Positions 11,025-22,619 of a stretch of 64,000 bases of DNA are shown one piece after another. The DNA is from Medicago truncatula (taxonomy: Eukaryota; Streptophyta; Magnoliopsida; Fabales; Fabaceae). A program made the position numbers and the translations under genes. The stretch lies in NCBI RefSeq assembly GCF_003473485.1, contig NC_053047.1:4479001-4543000 (forward strand), read 5' to 3'. Under the pieces are notes generated by a model. The model was not told where the DNA came from. It did no database searches and worked only from the letters and a program-made list of their open reading frames with translations. How positions within the stretch are numbered: the first letter of the stretch is position 1; each line of letters starts with the position of its first letter.

Positions 11025-12455
11025 TCAAGCATAGGAAGCAGTCGGAAGATCATCGGACTCGGAATCTGAATCACAGTATCTGGCAAAGAAGTCTCGTCGT
11101 CCTCTGGCTCTCTTGGAATCCCTCATAAGCAGCTCGTCTTTCTCTTCCAATTCCCTCCGGGCCTTAGCTAGCTCTTTCTTCAACATTAAATTCTCATGAG
11201 TCTTCTGCTCATCTCTACCATCCAAAGTCATGATTAGATTCTCGGCTTGATTATACCGAGCTTTCCACACTTGCTTCTCACGACTCTCCATAGCTAGATG
11301 CTCCTGATACATATCCTGAGTCGCGGGGAGTAGAGGTAGAGGCATAGATGGAGTAGACGAAGACACGTATCTCATAGCTGGATAAGGCATACCAATCTCC
11401 TCAGCTCGATCTATCACCCACTGAGTATAGGCCTCATGAGCAACACCGGATCTCACACCTAGATGCTTCACACTCTTCCTTCGAACCTTGGACCAAGCAT
11501 CCATGAAAGCTTTCCTTTGTCCGGTAGGAGCATTCGCATAGAAGAAGAACTCTGGAGATGTAGCAAGATTGATGGGCTTCGACTTCATAGGGAAACCAAA
11601 CTGTCTCATAGCAAGCTCGGGATTGTAGTTAATTCCTCCCCGAGTACCAAGAAGAGGTACATTGAGAAAGTCTCCACAACCCATAATGATTTCCTTCACT
11701 TGAGCGGCAGGAGTGAGCCAGACGACCTCATTAGGAGTGAGGGCCATAATCCGCTGCGAGTAGGACCAGTTCTCCGAGTTATCATGGAAGGAACTCGGAA
11801 GGTGCGAAATAAACCACCTATACAAAAGAGATGTGCAGCAAAGAATATACCCACGGCCCTTGAGAGTCCTGTCATGAATGGCGTGGTAAGTATCCGCTAG
11901 CAAAGTAGGAACCGGGTTCTTGGAATGAAAGATCTCGATAGCATTCATGTCCACGAAGTTGTCGAGGTTCGGAAAGAGAATGAGCCCGTAGATAAGCAAA
12001 GCAAGAATAGCCTCAAGTGTATCCTGACGAGTAGTACCGAGATTAGCCTGATCAAGAAGATACTTCGAAGTAAACCCCCGGATGTGAGACTTGGTAATAA
12101 GATGGTTGGAGACGTCGGAAGTCTTGAGGTAGAGATCCTTAGCAATAACCAGAGGAGTAAGAGGAGTCCCAGGACCGGTGAAAGGCGTCTTCTCGGCTAT
12201 AGGTAAACCCACTAGATTGGAGTAAGCCTCAAGAGTAGGAACCAACTGGAAGTCCGGGAAAGTGAAGCAACGGAAGCTCGGATCATAAAATTGCACCAGA
12301 GTGTGCACTAGCTTCTCGTCCACATCGGTTCGGAGCAAAGTAAGCAATCCCCCATACCGGAGTCGGAACCCTGTTTGGCTCTTGACCTTGAGCGCCAACT
12401 CTCTCAAACTAACCAAATCCACTTCCTTGAACTTGTAGCACTTAGTCTTCTTCAT
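11025..12455 (-). CDS. Ogre ORF1 protein (476 aa), function unknown
   Basis: This separate frame between the 5' leader and gag is the extra ORF1 that distinguishes Ogre from most other gypsy elements. The N-terminal two thirds are globular, with the opening KKTKCYKFKEVDLVSLREL and a stretch VPTLEAYSNLVGLPI that recalls plant-mobile-domain proteins (a remembered resemblance, not tested). About 390-450 is a lysine/glutamate-rich predicted coiled coil. The C-terminus is a basic RARGRRDF patch followed by an acidic serine-rich tail. The role of ORF1 is not established. The frame is open and looks whole. Confidence 0.82.
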   Translation of the reverse strand: MKKTKCYKFKEVDLVSLRELALKVKSQTGFRLRYGGLLTLLRTDVDEKLVHTLVQFYDPSFRCFTFPDFQLVPTLEAYSNLVGLPIAEKTPFTGPGTPLTPLVIAKDLYLKTSDVSNHLITKSHIRGFTSKYLLDQANLGTTRQDTLEAILALLIYGLILFPNLDNFVDMNAIEIFHSKNPVPTLLADTYHAIHDRTLKGRGYILCCTSLLYRWFISHLPSSFHDNSENWSYSQRIMALTPNEVVWLTPAAQVKEIIMGCGDFLNVPLLGTRGGINYNPELAMRQFGFPMKSKPINLATSPEFFFYANAPTGQRKAFMDAWSKVRRKSVKHLGVRSGVAHEAYTQWVIDRAEEIGMPYPAMRYVSSSTPSMPLPLLPATQDMYQEHLAMESREKQVWKARYNQAENLIMTLDGRDEQKTHENLMLKKELAKARRELEEKDELLMRDSKRARGRRDFFARYCDSDSESDDLPTASYA

Positions 12456-13168
12456 ACCTGTGATTATTTACAAAAAATTTCCATTTGTTTAAGTCCTTCG
12501 ATGAATGCATGAAAAATGTTTATGCATGAATGCATGTATGCATGATTGTGTTGTTTAGTTACAATGTGGGTTGAGATTCAAAGTAACAAGGCCACGGATG
12601 GACACGGTGTCCGGTGAACTAAGGCTTTGGATAGTAGTAACCAAGGTTCTAACACAGTTCCCAAACTGCAACCTCTCTCACATATATCATGGTAGTACAG
12701 GACGACACCCGTTCCATGTTTATTTGTGAGAAGGTCTAGCTTGAGTGTAGTATCGCGTGACGACTAAAGTTTGAGACAACACTCAATTTAGCCACCGCAC
12801 TACGTCCTAAGAAGGCTAGGATGGGTTTGGTAACTACGGTTCATAGCTTCGTCGAACAATTGAAAGTGAAGTGCCTAAGCATGACAACACACGCCGACAA
12901 TATCACCTTCAAAATGCCTCAGCTATGTGAGATTGATCGCATAATCCAATACACGAGGCAACCCCCGGATCGAATTGTCGATTATATCTCTACCTAAACA
13001 TAAGTTCACTCAGCCCGGGTATAGGACTTTTGATATTCTCACCCCACACGTCAAATGAAAATAAACAAGTATTCACATGTGTAGGCAATAAAATAAAGCA
13101 TAAATATACACTAAGGAAAACTAGGCGCGACCCGCTAAAAAGAATTTCCCCAGTGAAGTCGCCATTTC
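12456..13168 (-). other. Untranslated leader of the Ogre-like element
   Basis: About 710 bp between the 5' LTR and ORF1. It contains repeated ATGCATG-type motifs near 12500-12545 and no credible long frame. The primer binding site lies at its LTR end. Confidence 0.75.
13147..13164 (-). promoter_or_regulatory. Primer binding site, tRNA-Arg type
   Basis: Four bases inside the 5' LTR the minus strand reads TGGCGACTTCACTGGGGA. It begins with TGG, complementary to the CCA end of a tRNA, and matches my memory of the tRNA-Arg primer site of Ogre elements. Confidence 0.75.
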
Positions 13169-15328
13169 TGTTATCATGGTTTTTGGGTGCCAAGCCATTA
13201 ATTGGACTTGTACCTTTCGACCGTTGATATCTCTATTTTTTCTTGGGAAGGGCAAAATTGAGAAAAAACCCTTAGATTCTAAGTTCGGGGGTCGGTTTTA
13301 CTACGGGAAGGTGTTAGGCACCCGGAGTAACTATAGTCCTCTATAGGAGCCGTTTTCCTAAGTCTATATTCACGCTTATTTTTACTTACTTTTGAAGATG
13401 GGAGGTTTATTTAGTTAAGAATGAGGGGAGAGAAGTTGTAAGACTTTTTAATTTTATTTCGGCTTGGATGAGTTTTGACTCATTGCCTACGTACCGTTTT
13501 ACGGGATCAAAACCGGCGTAGTTCTTGCTAAAAAAAAGACTTGTTTTTCTTTTGTTTTAATTGTTTGATTTTAAGTTTTAAAAAAAGGTTTTGAAGAAGG
13601 AGATTGGGAGGCTTCATGAGCATTAGATTTAGCAAAAAAGGTGAGGTTTGATTAGTGATTTAGAAAGAAAGTCTAAATGATTAAGATGAATTGAATTTTT
13701 CTTAAGAAAAAAGAGAAAGGAAAAAAAAAATGAAGTGTTGACTTCATACTTATTATGAAAATTTTTGAAGTGAAGTTCAATTGCTTTTTTTGAAAAAAAG
13801 ATGGATTTTCCCTAAGTGTTCAAACCTAAGCGCTTATCTAACCATACAATCCTATGCATACATCTAAGGTGAGTGTGTGCGTGTCGGTGCGTCATAGTGT
13901 CCATAGTCCATATTACAAAAATTGCCTAAATACATTCTATGGCCCCTTTGCCAAGCTACAAACCAATGATAACAAATTACATTACCAAATGAATTAAAAC
14001 TTGCAAAAAAAACAAATGCTAGGCTAAAAAGTGGAGGGAATGCTGAGTTTTTATGGAGATTCTGTTAGGTTTCTTCGGAAACACTTGGATTTGGCTTTTG
14101 CTTGTTGATTTCTGGCTTTGAACCGAAAATAAATCGGTGATTCTTCTTTTCTCACTGATTCCGTTTCTTCATCTTCTTCGCCGGCTTAAAACCTTGCTTC
14201 TTTCCCTTTTCTTCTCCTTTTTCAACGCCTCTGTGATCGGTGTTGGAGTTCTTCGCCACTGGGGAAGAATTCTCACCTTGAATTGCAGAGGGATCAACTC
14301 AGTGATGAAGATTCGCCATTGAATCTCTGAGAGTTTGATGCAAAAATCAATGAATTTGTGTATGAATTTTGGTTCTGGAAATTTCTAGGGTTCTTGTGTT
14401 CTTGATGAACTTGATGATTTTTCTGTTTCTGATCTAACTGAATGGAGAGAGAAAGTCTCATTGTGTTTGTTGAGTTGGCGTGTGATTAATGGCTTTGAAT
14501 CTGACTCACTGTTTATATAGTTGACATGTGTACACTTGAGCCAATGAAATTGTGACACGTACCCTGGACTTGCTCACTTGGGCGCTGCTTGCTATTTTAA
14601 GGACCAATCTGCAAATTGTGAAAATGACAAGGACTGGACTGCAAAATTAAAAAAAACTTGAAATGAAATAAATAATAAAAAAACAGTTTGGACAAAAATG
14701 CAATTTTGGGACCTCAATTGAGGGACCAAAATGCAATACAAAATAAAATTTGAATAAAAAACGTAATTTGACCAAACGTAAAGTGAAACAAAAATAAAAT
14801 TGACAAAACGGACTAAAACGAACCAATGGCCTAAATGAGGTACTTCAAAGTAACCTCCCCATGCCAAAATTTCATGTGAAATGACCAAAATGCCCCTAGG
14901 GCTAAAAATGACCTAAACTGACTCAAACAGACTTGACACTGACTTAGATGCAAGTTTGAAATGAATTTAAACAGGGTTTACTGACGAAATGTCAAAAAAT
15001 GAATTTGAAAAGACTCGGAGATAGTCACAAGGATAAAGATGGGTCCCACTGCAGGAAATGACCAAAATACCCTTCTGTATGACCTTTTGCAAATTTTGAA
15101 ATAAACTGTAGAAAAAGCAATGTAATGATTCAGAGGCACTTTTGAATGACTTACAAGACAAGTAAAGACATTTTGAAAGGTTTTATGCAAGAAAAACATA
15201 GGTAAAATTGTGATTGAAAATACTGCGAAGCAGAGACAATTTGAACTGTGCAGTTGAAATTTGATAATTGACAAAGTTTAAAATGAAATTGGGCCCAGTA
15301 TTTTTAGGTCCAAAAACAGGGTATAACA
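13169..15328 (-). repeat. 5' LTR of the Ogre-like element (complete, 2160 bp)
   Basis: Bounded by TGTTATACC at 15328 and GATAACA at 13169 in element orientation, giving the standard TG...CA ends. A TATA-like box CTATATAAAC lies at 14511-14520 on the minus strand, about 810 bp into the LTR, a reasonable place for the U3 promoter. Its short open frames are shared with the other LTR and are not genes. Confidence 0.93.
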
Positions 15329-16203
15329 CATCCCATTTAGCATTCCCTCCACTTTCTTTAGCCTAGCCTTTATCTTTTGCAAGTTTTAATTCATTTGGTA
15401 ATGTAATTTGTTATCATTGGTTTGTAGCTTGGCAAAGGGGCCATAGAATGTATTTAGGCAATTTTTGTAATATGGACTATGGACACTATGATGCACCGAC
15501 ACGCACACACTCACCTTAGATGTATGCATAGGATTGTATGGTTAAATAAGCGTTTAGGTTTTAAACACTTAGAGAAAATCCATCTTTTTTTCAAAAAAAA
15601 ATAATTGAACTTCACTTCAAAAACTTTCCTAATAAGTATGAAGTCAACACTTCATTTTTTTCCTTTCTTTTTTTCTTAAGAAAAATTCAATTCATCTTAA
15701 TCATTTAGACTTTCTTTCTAATCACTAATCAAACCTCACTTTTTGCTAAATCTAATGCTCATGAAGCCTCCCAATCTCCTTCTTCAAAACCTTTTTTCTC
15801 AAAACTTAAAATTAAACAATTAGAACAAAAAACAAGTCTTTTTAGCAAGAACTACGCCGGTTTTGATCCCGTAAAACGGTACGTAGGCAATGAGTCAAAA
15901 CTCATCCAAGCCGAAATAAAATCCAATTCTACTTCTTCTCACCCCCATTCTTCACTAATCATACTTTCTTTTTTACAAATAAGCAATAAAACTAAAGCGT
16001 AGAAATAAACTTAGGAAAGCGGTTCTTATGGAGTACCATAATCGCTCCGGGTGCCTAACACCTTCCCGTAGCGAAAACGACCCCCGAACTTAGAATCTAA
16101 GGGTTTTTCTCAATTTTGCCCTTCCCAAGAAAAAATAGAGAATATCAACGGTCAAAAGGTTCAAGTCCAATTAATGGCTTGGCACCCAAAAACCATGATA
16201 ACA
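15329..16203 (+). mobile_element. Older LTR fragment of the same Ogre-like family, opposite orientation
   Basis: From about 15339 the plus strand matches the reverse complement of 13169-14046 at roughly 95% by eye and ends with the LTR terminus CCATGATAACA at 16203. It is thus the terminal 870 bp or so of an LTR pointing the other way. No tRNA-Arg-type primer site follows it, so it is a solo or 3' LTR rather than a 5' LTR. The younger element lies directly against its broken edge, as expected if it inserted there, with the other part of the old LTR left of the window. Fossil fragment, no genes. Confidence 0.82.
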
Positions 16204-16235
16204 ATAAGAAACTGAAATAGTGTATTTTGTTTATA

Positions 16236-16538
16236 ACCCTCCGTCCCATAAAAACCGAGCCATTTGCAAAAAAATATTGTCTCAGAAAAATTGACTCATT
16301 TCACTTTTCAATACAATATTAATTACTTTTTTTTTCCTTTCAATTATAACACTAATTAATATTACTTTCACCACTCCCAATTTAATATATTCTAATTTGC
16401 ATTTATGATAAAGAAGAATGCACCAATAGTTACTCAAAACCATTTTTCTCTCTCTTTTTACTTATACATATTTTCTTAATAAGTGTGAAATGAGCTAAGA
16501 GCTGAGCTCGAGCTCAGTTAAAATGGGACGGAGGAGGA
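16236..16538. mobile_element. Stowaway-like MITE
   Basis: The left end reads CCCTCCGTCCCATAAAAA and the right end TTAAAATGGGACGGAGGAG, inverted copies that match the Stowaway (Tc1/mariner) terminal consensus CTCCCTCCGTCCC. The interior is AT-rich, without coding sequence. TA target duplications are degenerate, so the ends are good to a few bases only. Confidence 0.65.
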
Positions 16539-17167
16539 ATGTAATTCAAAGTAACTCAATTTTATGCTATTTATTTATTTATGCTGAAGCCTCATTATAA
16601 TAGTATATAGTGATATGTGTGAGAAGCATAGGAAAAGTACATATGGTGATGAATGATGGAACAAGCTTAAAGTCATAATTATTATTGTTCAATCATAAAT
16701 AGATGGTCCCCCAATTAGAAAAGTATTTATGATCCCCCATTTTAAAATGACCCTCGTCCTTTTTTAGAATTTTAATCTTAATAATGGTGATATATCATAA
16801 TTAAATGGATGCATTTAGGAAGTTTATAAATAATTTTATAGGTATTGATGATTTTACATTATCGGATCGTATGACACATCATTTAAAATATGTCATGTTA
16901 TAGTTTTTTAGTTTAAAAATATGAAGAAAAAGATATGTCACGTCAGTACTTTTGAGTCCAAAAATATAAAAATAGGCCAAAACGAATTATTCTAAAATTT
17001 GGGACAAATTTCATGAAAATAAAGACCTAGAGTGTAGTTAAGACTTATAACTATTTTAAACATTCCTTAAAAAAACTAATCTATAAAATGACATACGATT
17101 AATTATAAATATGATTGACATATACTCTAAAAAAGGAAATGTTTGCATATGGTATTTTAAACACCGT

Positions 17168-17236
17168 TCTCGTGAACTTAACTCAATTGATACGGACAAT
17201 GCTTAATATGTGCAAGGTCTAGGGTTTTAACCTTGA
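17168..17236 (+). repeat. tRNA-like SINE-type repeat fragment
   Basis: GTGAACTTAACTCAATTGAT resembles a pol III A box and TCTAGGGTTTTAACC a degraded B box. The same arrangement occurs at 19240-19343 and 41173-41296. Short and eroded. Confidence 0.4.
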
Positions 17237-18303
17237 TCACAAAAAAAACACCAATATTTTTTTTCGGGGATATTAAACACCAATATTCTTTGGATACTTC
17301 TACCCTAATATCCATTACTAAAGTATTTTAAATTATTTATTTAATTTTTGTGTGGCTTTTGATGGTCTAATCCTAATTTGTAGAGCAACATGCAAATAAT
17401 TGGACTATAAAAGTTACGTGCACAATTTTTCATCAAGAATTTTTTGGCAGCACGCATTGAAAATTTGTGTCTCATTAAGAATTTGTTAGCACTACGCATG
17501 CATATTCTTTTGGGCCTGTCATCCTGTGTATTTTCATTTTCAACAGTAATTTGTCGGCACTACTAAGCATCTATATCTATCTTTGTTTTGAAACAGCAAA
17601 ACTTATAAAAAAATCCACTCTTTAGACAAAAACGAACAAATACCGACAATTCAAAAACTACAAAATAAAACGTCATATGTAGGCAGAACACAAAAAAAAC
17701 ACCATAACATATCTCACCTCACCAAACAAAAACCTACGTTCAACCGCCATAAGAAAACAATCACCAAACCCAACTTCATCACTCAAACCAAACTCCATCG
17801 CAAACGACCACTGAAAACAAAATCCATAAACATCCATCGTCCGCTACTCACCCCAATACCTCCAAAAACCATCTTAAACATCATCATCTTCTCATCACCA
17901 TAACCTAGCCCAATTTAACACCCGAAAAGTCCTATTCCAACTCTCCTTCGGGTTCTACCACCCCTCATCCCCTGGTCCACCAAAGAAAACATCATAAATA
18001 TCCCAAAATAAACTTGACTCACCGTATATTTATATCTATATCTATATCTATATCTATCTATATATCAATTAATTCAGGCTCTCAAGTTATATCTATTAAT
18101 TTAGGCTCTCAAGTTAACCTCTTCACAACTCACCATGTTATATATATCATATAGTCTAATTTTGGCCACATCAAATAAATTCTAATGTGACATCTTCCAA
18201 AACACACCATTCCTTATTCTCTCGTTGCCTTGCTTCATAATTTATGTATTATTACATCTCATTCCCTTACGAATTCACAATTAAATGACGTTTACTACAT
18301 GTC

Positions 18304-18570
18304 ATAACTCTCATGTAATAACGTCAAATAAGATGCATGACCTTAAATGTCAAATCATTATTATTATTATTATGAGAGAAGAAGTGAATGAATAATATTC
18401 TCATTATTGATCAAATGATAGAGGTTACAACTTATATAGTCATGGTCTAGGAATACAGTAATACAATAGTGGTAACATCGAATATAAAAACTAAGATAGC
18501 TAACTCTACTTGATAATAACTCTCATGTAATGTCAAATAAGGTGCATAACCTTACATGTCAAATCATTAT
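18304..18570. repeat. Direct repeats of about 57 bp flanking a 154-bp insert
   Basis: A stretch starting ATAACTCTCATGTAAT and ending ATGTCAAATCATTAT occurs at 18304-18361 and again at 18516-18570 with only a few differences. Between them is a short TTA microsatellite and AT-rich sequence resembling an LTR fragment. Origin unclear. Confidence 0.6.
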
Positions 18571-19239
18571 CAAATTTATTACGAAATTAATCAAGAACCA
18601 AACCTTGATCCAACATGGAACTCAATCAACAATCAACCCACTTATTTTGTCGTTAACATGTTTGTATGTTTTTTTCTTTTGTTCTCTTTGTATCATTTGA
18701 TTATTACTTTATTGTTTAGATTCTTTAGATTGAATGTGTTTTTTCCTTCATCTCCTATGCAATTAATATATGGACATGTTTTAATTCGGTAATAACGGTG
18801 TGCTCATCAAATTGGCAAAATGTTTCCACATAAAAAAAAATAAAAAAATAAAAAATGTAGCGGTTCATGTCTAATATGAATCCGGTTAATAAAATAATAT
18901 TTTTTTCTCTCCAATTTTTGCTAAACATAGGACACCATTGTTATTTTTTGCATGTTATTTTTTAAGCGACACGTTTTATAGATTTTTTTTAGGGAACATT
19001 GTATGGAATTTTAGGAAATGGATCTCGCCAACTTAATTTTTTTGTCAGGTTGTCTAGTGGTTCGAGTTCACACATATTAGAGATATATAGTTTAGTTACA
19101 AGTAGTACTAGTCCTGGTAGTATATATAGTTGTAACCACCTCATAAGTGGGATACTTTTCACTCATTAGTAATATTTCATTTCTATCAATACAAAGAGTT
19201 TGTTAGATTTTGCTCCTTCGATCTATGGATGCCATGTTT

Positions 19240-19343
19240 CCTAACAACACATTTTAAATGTGGTGAAATAGAGTATCCGAGTTTAAACCCTAACCCCTAC
19301 ATATATTATGCGATGTCCTTATCAATTAAGCTATGTTCACCGG
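19240..19343 (-). repeat. tRNA-like SINE-type repeat
   Basis: On the minus strand, CATAGCTTAATTGATAAGGA resembles an A box and GTTAGGGTTTAAACTCGG a B box, spaced as in tRNA-derived SINEs. It lacks a cloverleaf, so it is not a tRNA gene. Confidence 0.45.
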
Positions 19344-19691
19344 AATATTTCTTTCTGTTTTCACATCTCAACCATCATATAACCTCTCTCTCAAATTCCA
19401 ATATCAATGTCATCTCCTCTTTATAATTTAATGGTCTAGATTCCCACACTAATTCTTCAACTTCTTTTTTACCATGTATCATTTTTGTCACATCACTTAT
19501 TTTTCAACATGCAAGACTTTATTCCATTTTGCATATCCTACACTCCATGTTTGTAATTGCAGACGATCTAATTTCTCATAAATGATCTCAACCTAGGATC
19601 ATGGATATGGTCAATATCATGGATACCGCTAGAAAATTCATTTGTAGACCACAAATGAATTTTCTAACGGTAACCACAAATGGATTTATGG

Positions 19692-19692
<1 letters not shown>

Positions 19693-19721
<29 letters not shown>
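19693..19721. repeat. (TA)n microsatellite
   Basis: About 14 uninterrupted TA units followed by a short GCGCGC patch. Confidence 0.95.
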
Positions 19722-19726
<5 letters not shown>

Positions 19727-20551
19727 CACGCTGGGGGCCATGAGTGAGATGAGAACTGAGGGAGAAGGATCCACATATGCAATGGTTGCTAGTGAAAATC
19801 CTTCCTTATCTTAGTTTCAAAGGATTTATTCCATTGCATCTATATAGAAAAAGAGAAAAACTAAAAATGTGTAGTTCTGTTATTGATCAAACAAATAGCT
19901 AACTAAAACTATATTAACTATACCCTCTAGATGCAGACAAATAGAATGCTCATATACATATTCCCACCAATATTCTTCACTTCAAATGAATATAACTAAA
20001 TGTGTCGGGGTCGTTTAGGTTTCAAATATCAACATGTGTCGGACACTAAACACACATCAATTTGAAGTGTCAATGCTACACACTTTAAAACCTTTGACCT
20101 AAGCAAGCTTACCATGTCTATTTTACATTAAAACTGTTTTCCATGCTAGAGTAAAACATTTACTTATGATTTGTATTTAATTAGTTAGTTATTCCTAACA
20201 AAACTATAAATCTTGTAGAATAGAGAAGGATGTTAGTTTAAACCTGTACACACGGCAAAATGATTGTTTTGCCTTAATTTATCCTTCACATGAGAATGGA
20301 ATTCAAGATACTGTGGAAAAAACCTAACTCACCCAACTGCAATTATTCAAAGCTATAAAATTCAACTAATAAAGATTTAAATACATGCCATATAACTATC
20401 TAATTCAATCCATTTAATATTAGCAATAACCACTATTTTATTTTAAGAATTCTTGCACAAGATATGTTCAATTCCATCATCATAAACTGATTACTTATTA
20501 GCATCATCTCTTAAATTCAATGTAATACTAAATTGCATAAAAAAAAGTCAC

Positions 20552-22130
20552 TTAGGTTTGATTTTGTTTAAGCAAAACCTCCTTAATCACTTTTTCCAAA
20601 TTCATGTATGAACAACCACCAGGTCTCGTGTCCTCCTCCGCCTTCGTCTTCATCTCAATTATCTTTTTCCACATCTTCTTTCCTTTCTCCCCCTCCATCA
20701 ATTCATTGACCAAATTCTCTACCTCATCTCTCTTCACATTGGTGTCAATTTCCATGCCAATCTCCCATGTATTGCAAATATATCTGCAGTTTGCTGGCTG
20801 ATCAGCAAAAAATGGCCAACACAACATTGGAACTCCAGCAGATATGCTTTCAGTGGTTGAGTTCCATCCACAATGAGTCAAGAATCCACCAATTGAAGGA
20901 TGGTTTAATACTTGCTCTTGCGGGCACCAGCCCGCGATTAGGCCTCTATCTGAAATTTCATTGACAAACTCCGATGACAAAACAACTGAGCCACCGATGA
21001 CAAGATCGGGCCTAATGATCCACAAAAAGGGTTGCTTGCTATTTGCTAAACCCCATGCAAACTCTAACAGTTTTTCTGCCGTCATAACTGTCATGCTCCC
21101 AAAATTCACATAAACAACGGACCTCGGTTCCTTGGATTCAAGCCAACCAAGACACTTGTTATCTTCTTTCCAAAGATTGGTACTTAAACTTGCCAAGTGA
21201 TTATGTGGACTTTGACTTAAAAGTGAAGATAAAGGGCCGATACCACAAATATTTGGGAACGTCGAGGAGAGAACATTCATTACATCCTTCTCAAGTTCAC
21301 TAGAAGTATTAAAAATAAAAGCAGACGCTTTGTGAGCCCTTCCTGCTGCTTCAACGATAAATTCTACCATCGAATCATTTGTATCTGTAATCCTTATAAA
21401 GTCAGGCAGATCCTTCAGTCGAAAGTTCTGCAATCCTGGAATACAATCCACTTTAGTGTCCAAATATCCGTTTGTCAGATAACTCTCATCTACATGTCAA
21501 ATTTATAAAAGTTGTTAGCTGGAAATAAAATCTCCATACTCCTAATACATGTCATTTGATTTTGAACACTTTAACTATTCTACATATATGAAGAAAGCAA
21601 GAAGATTAATTGTTACCTTTTAGTGGTATGAGACCTTTATCCAACAATGTACTAAAATGAATAAAAGTCAAAAATGTACATGCATTGGATGGACTAAAGA
21701 AAACAGAAGGGATTGAAAGTTCTTCAGAAGCTTGTATGGTAAAAGACATGCCAATATCAGAAACTATGCAAGTAACTGGAGGGACAAGACCAGATGTTGC
21801 AGAGTCATTTAGTCTAGCAAGAAGTTCGCGGAAAGGTTGTAGGAAGTTCTTTCTGATTGATTTACAAAGAGCGTAAATGTCTTGACTAACATCGCCATCA
21901 CCATCCGTTGGAGTTAAACCATCCGGAATAGTCTCAAAGCTAAAATCAGTGAAACCATCAAAGGCATTTGGACCTCTTGACTTGAGCAACCGTTTGTGGT
22001 TGTATTCAGTGTTTACATAGGTTATGTGAAATCCTCTAAGGTGAAGAAGTTTTGCTAGTTTCAACAATGGATTGATATGGCCTTGAACTGGATATGGAAT
22101 TAACACAGCATGTGGTTTTTTATCACTCAT
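20552..22130 (-). CDS. UGT-1: UGT85-family UDP-glycosyltransferase, intact, 483 aa
   Basis: Family-1 glycosyltransferase, expected to act in the cytosol and move glucose from UDP-glucose to a small hydroxylated acceptor. Exon 1 is 22130-21617 and exon 2 is 21489-20552, with a 127-bp phase-1 GT-AG intron after IPLK. The start at [12 protein letters not shown] was chosen over an in-frame upstream Met because the paralogues begin there. Catalytic His18 (PVQGHIN) and its partner Asp125 (CIVSD) are present. The 44-residue PSPG sugar-donor box spans about 359-402, starting WCPQEQ and ending in Gln, the residue usual for UDP-glucose users. Length is normal for UGT85. UGT-5 is its closest paralogue here. 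Acceptor unknown. Confidence 0.9.
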
Positions 22131-22619
22131 TTTTGAGTTTTTGTGTTTGAATGTTGAGCTAAGGGAAGCCAATGGTTTAATAAAGATAAAGCCAATGTTT
22201 CTTGGATTTGTGTAAAAGAAGATAAGAGACAAAAGTCAAGGAAAGCAAACTCAAATTCTAAGTAATATGTAACACAATAATTGATACATACTTATCAAGT
22301 CACCACTTTTTGTTATAGAAGGAAAACAATTTTTCATTAAAAAGTTTATTGAACAAACTTAAGCATGCCTTTTGGTTTGCGGTGGCGAGAATTGATTTGA
22401 ATGAATTTGTTTGATAAAATTAGTATCAGGTTAAAAGTGCGTTGAATATAAAATAATTTGTGTTTATATAAATTTACGTAAAATTGATTTGAACTATAAA
22501 TTGAAGACTAAAAATCGATTATAAAAACAAAATTTTGATATCTTAACTTTAAATTACGAGCAATTTGGAGACAAAATCAATTCTATTTAATTTGAGAACA
22601 CATAACCATAGGGTCTGAC
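22131..22619. other. Upstream flank of UGT-1
   Basis: No gene. Similar to the flanks upstream of UGT-5 (35972-36480) and UGT-8 (50637-51060), including the stretch CACCACTTTTTGTTA and the GTTGAATATAAAAT motif, so promoter and gene were duplicated together. Confidence 0.6.

Larger units (their letters stand above)
1..15328 (-). mobile_element. Ogre/Tat-lineage Ty3/gypsy LTR retrotransposon, young, looks whole
   Basis: In minus-strand order the parts are: 5' LTR (13169-15328), primer binding site, leader, ORF1, gag-protease, spacer, RT/RNase H/RNase H/integrase, a 3' untranslated region with tandem repeats, polypurine tract and 3' LTR (1-1461, cut by the window edge). ORF1 upstream of gag, a tRNA-Arg-like primer site, a dual RNase H and 3' minisatellites together point to the Ogre branch of Tat elements. 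The frames are long and open, so the copy looks whole. Where both LTRs are visible they differ by 3 substitutions and 2 one-base indels. At an assumed 1.3e-8 substitutions per site per year that is about 0.1 million years. About 697 bp of the left LTR lie outside the window, giving a full length near 16 kb. The left target-site duplication cannot be seen. Confidence 0.93.
16539..20551. other. Intergenic region between the Ogre element and UGT-1
   Basis: No gene found. About 17390-17560 resembles 33110-33230 (upstream flank of UGT-4), a relic of a duplicated UGT flank. Bases 17600-18000 are A/C-rich and poor in G on the plus strand, perhaps a decayed transposon. A TATATC-type microsatellite lies at about 18030-18066. 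From about 19790 to 20550 the sequence is the downstream flank shared with UGT-5 and UGT-8, including a TTATCCTTCACATGA-type motif near 20280. Confidence 0.6.

Noticed and set aside
22131-22232. Upstream in-frame Met of UGT-1 (MSLIFFYTNPRN) as the true start
   Set aside because: The paralogues begin at [12 protein letters not shown], the extension is not conserved, and plant family-1 UGTs have no such N-terminal leader.
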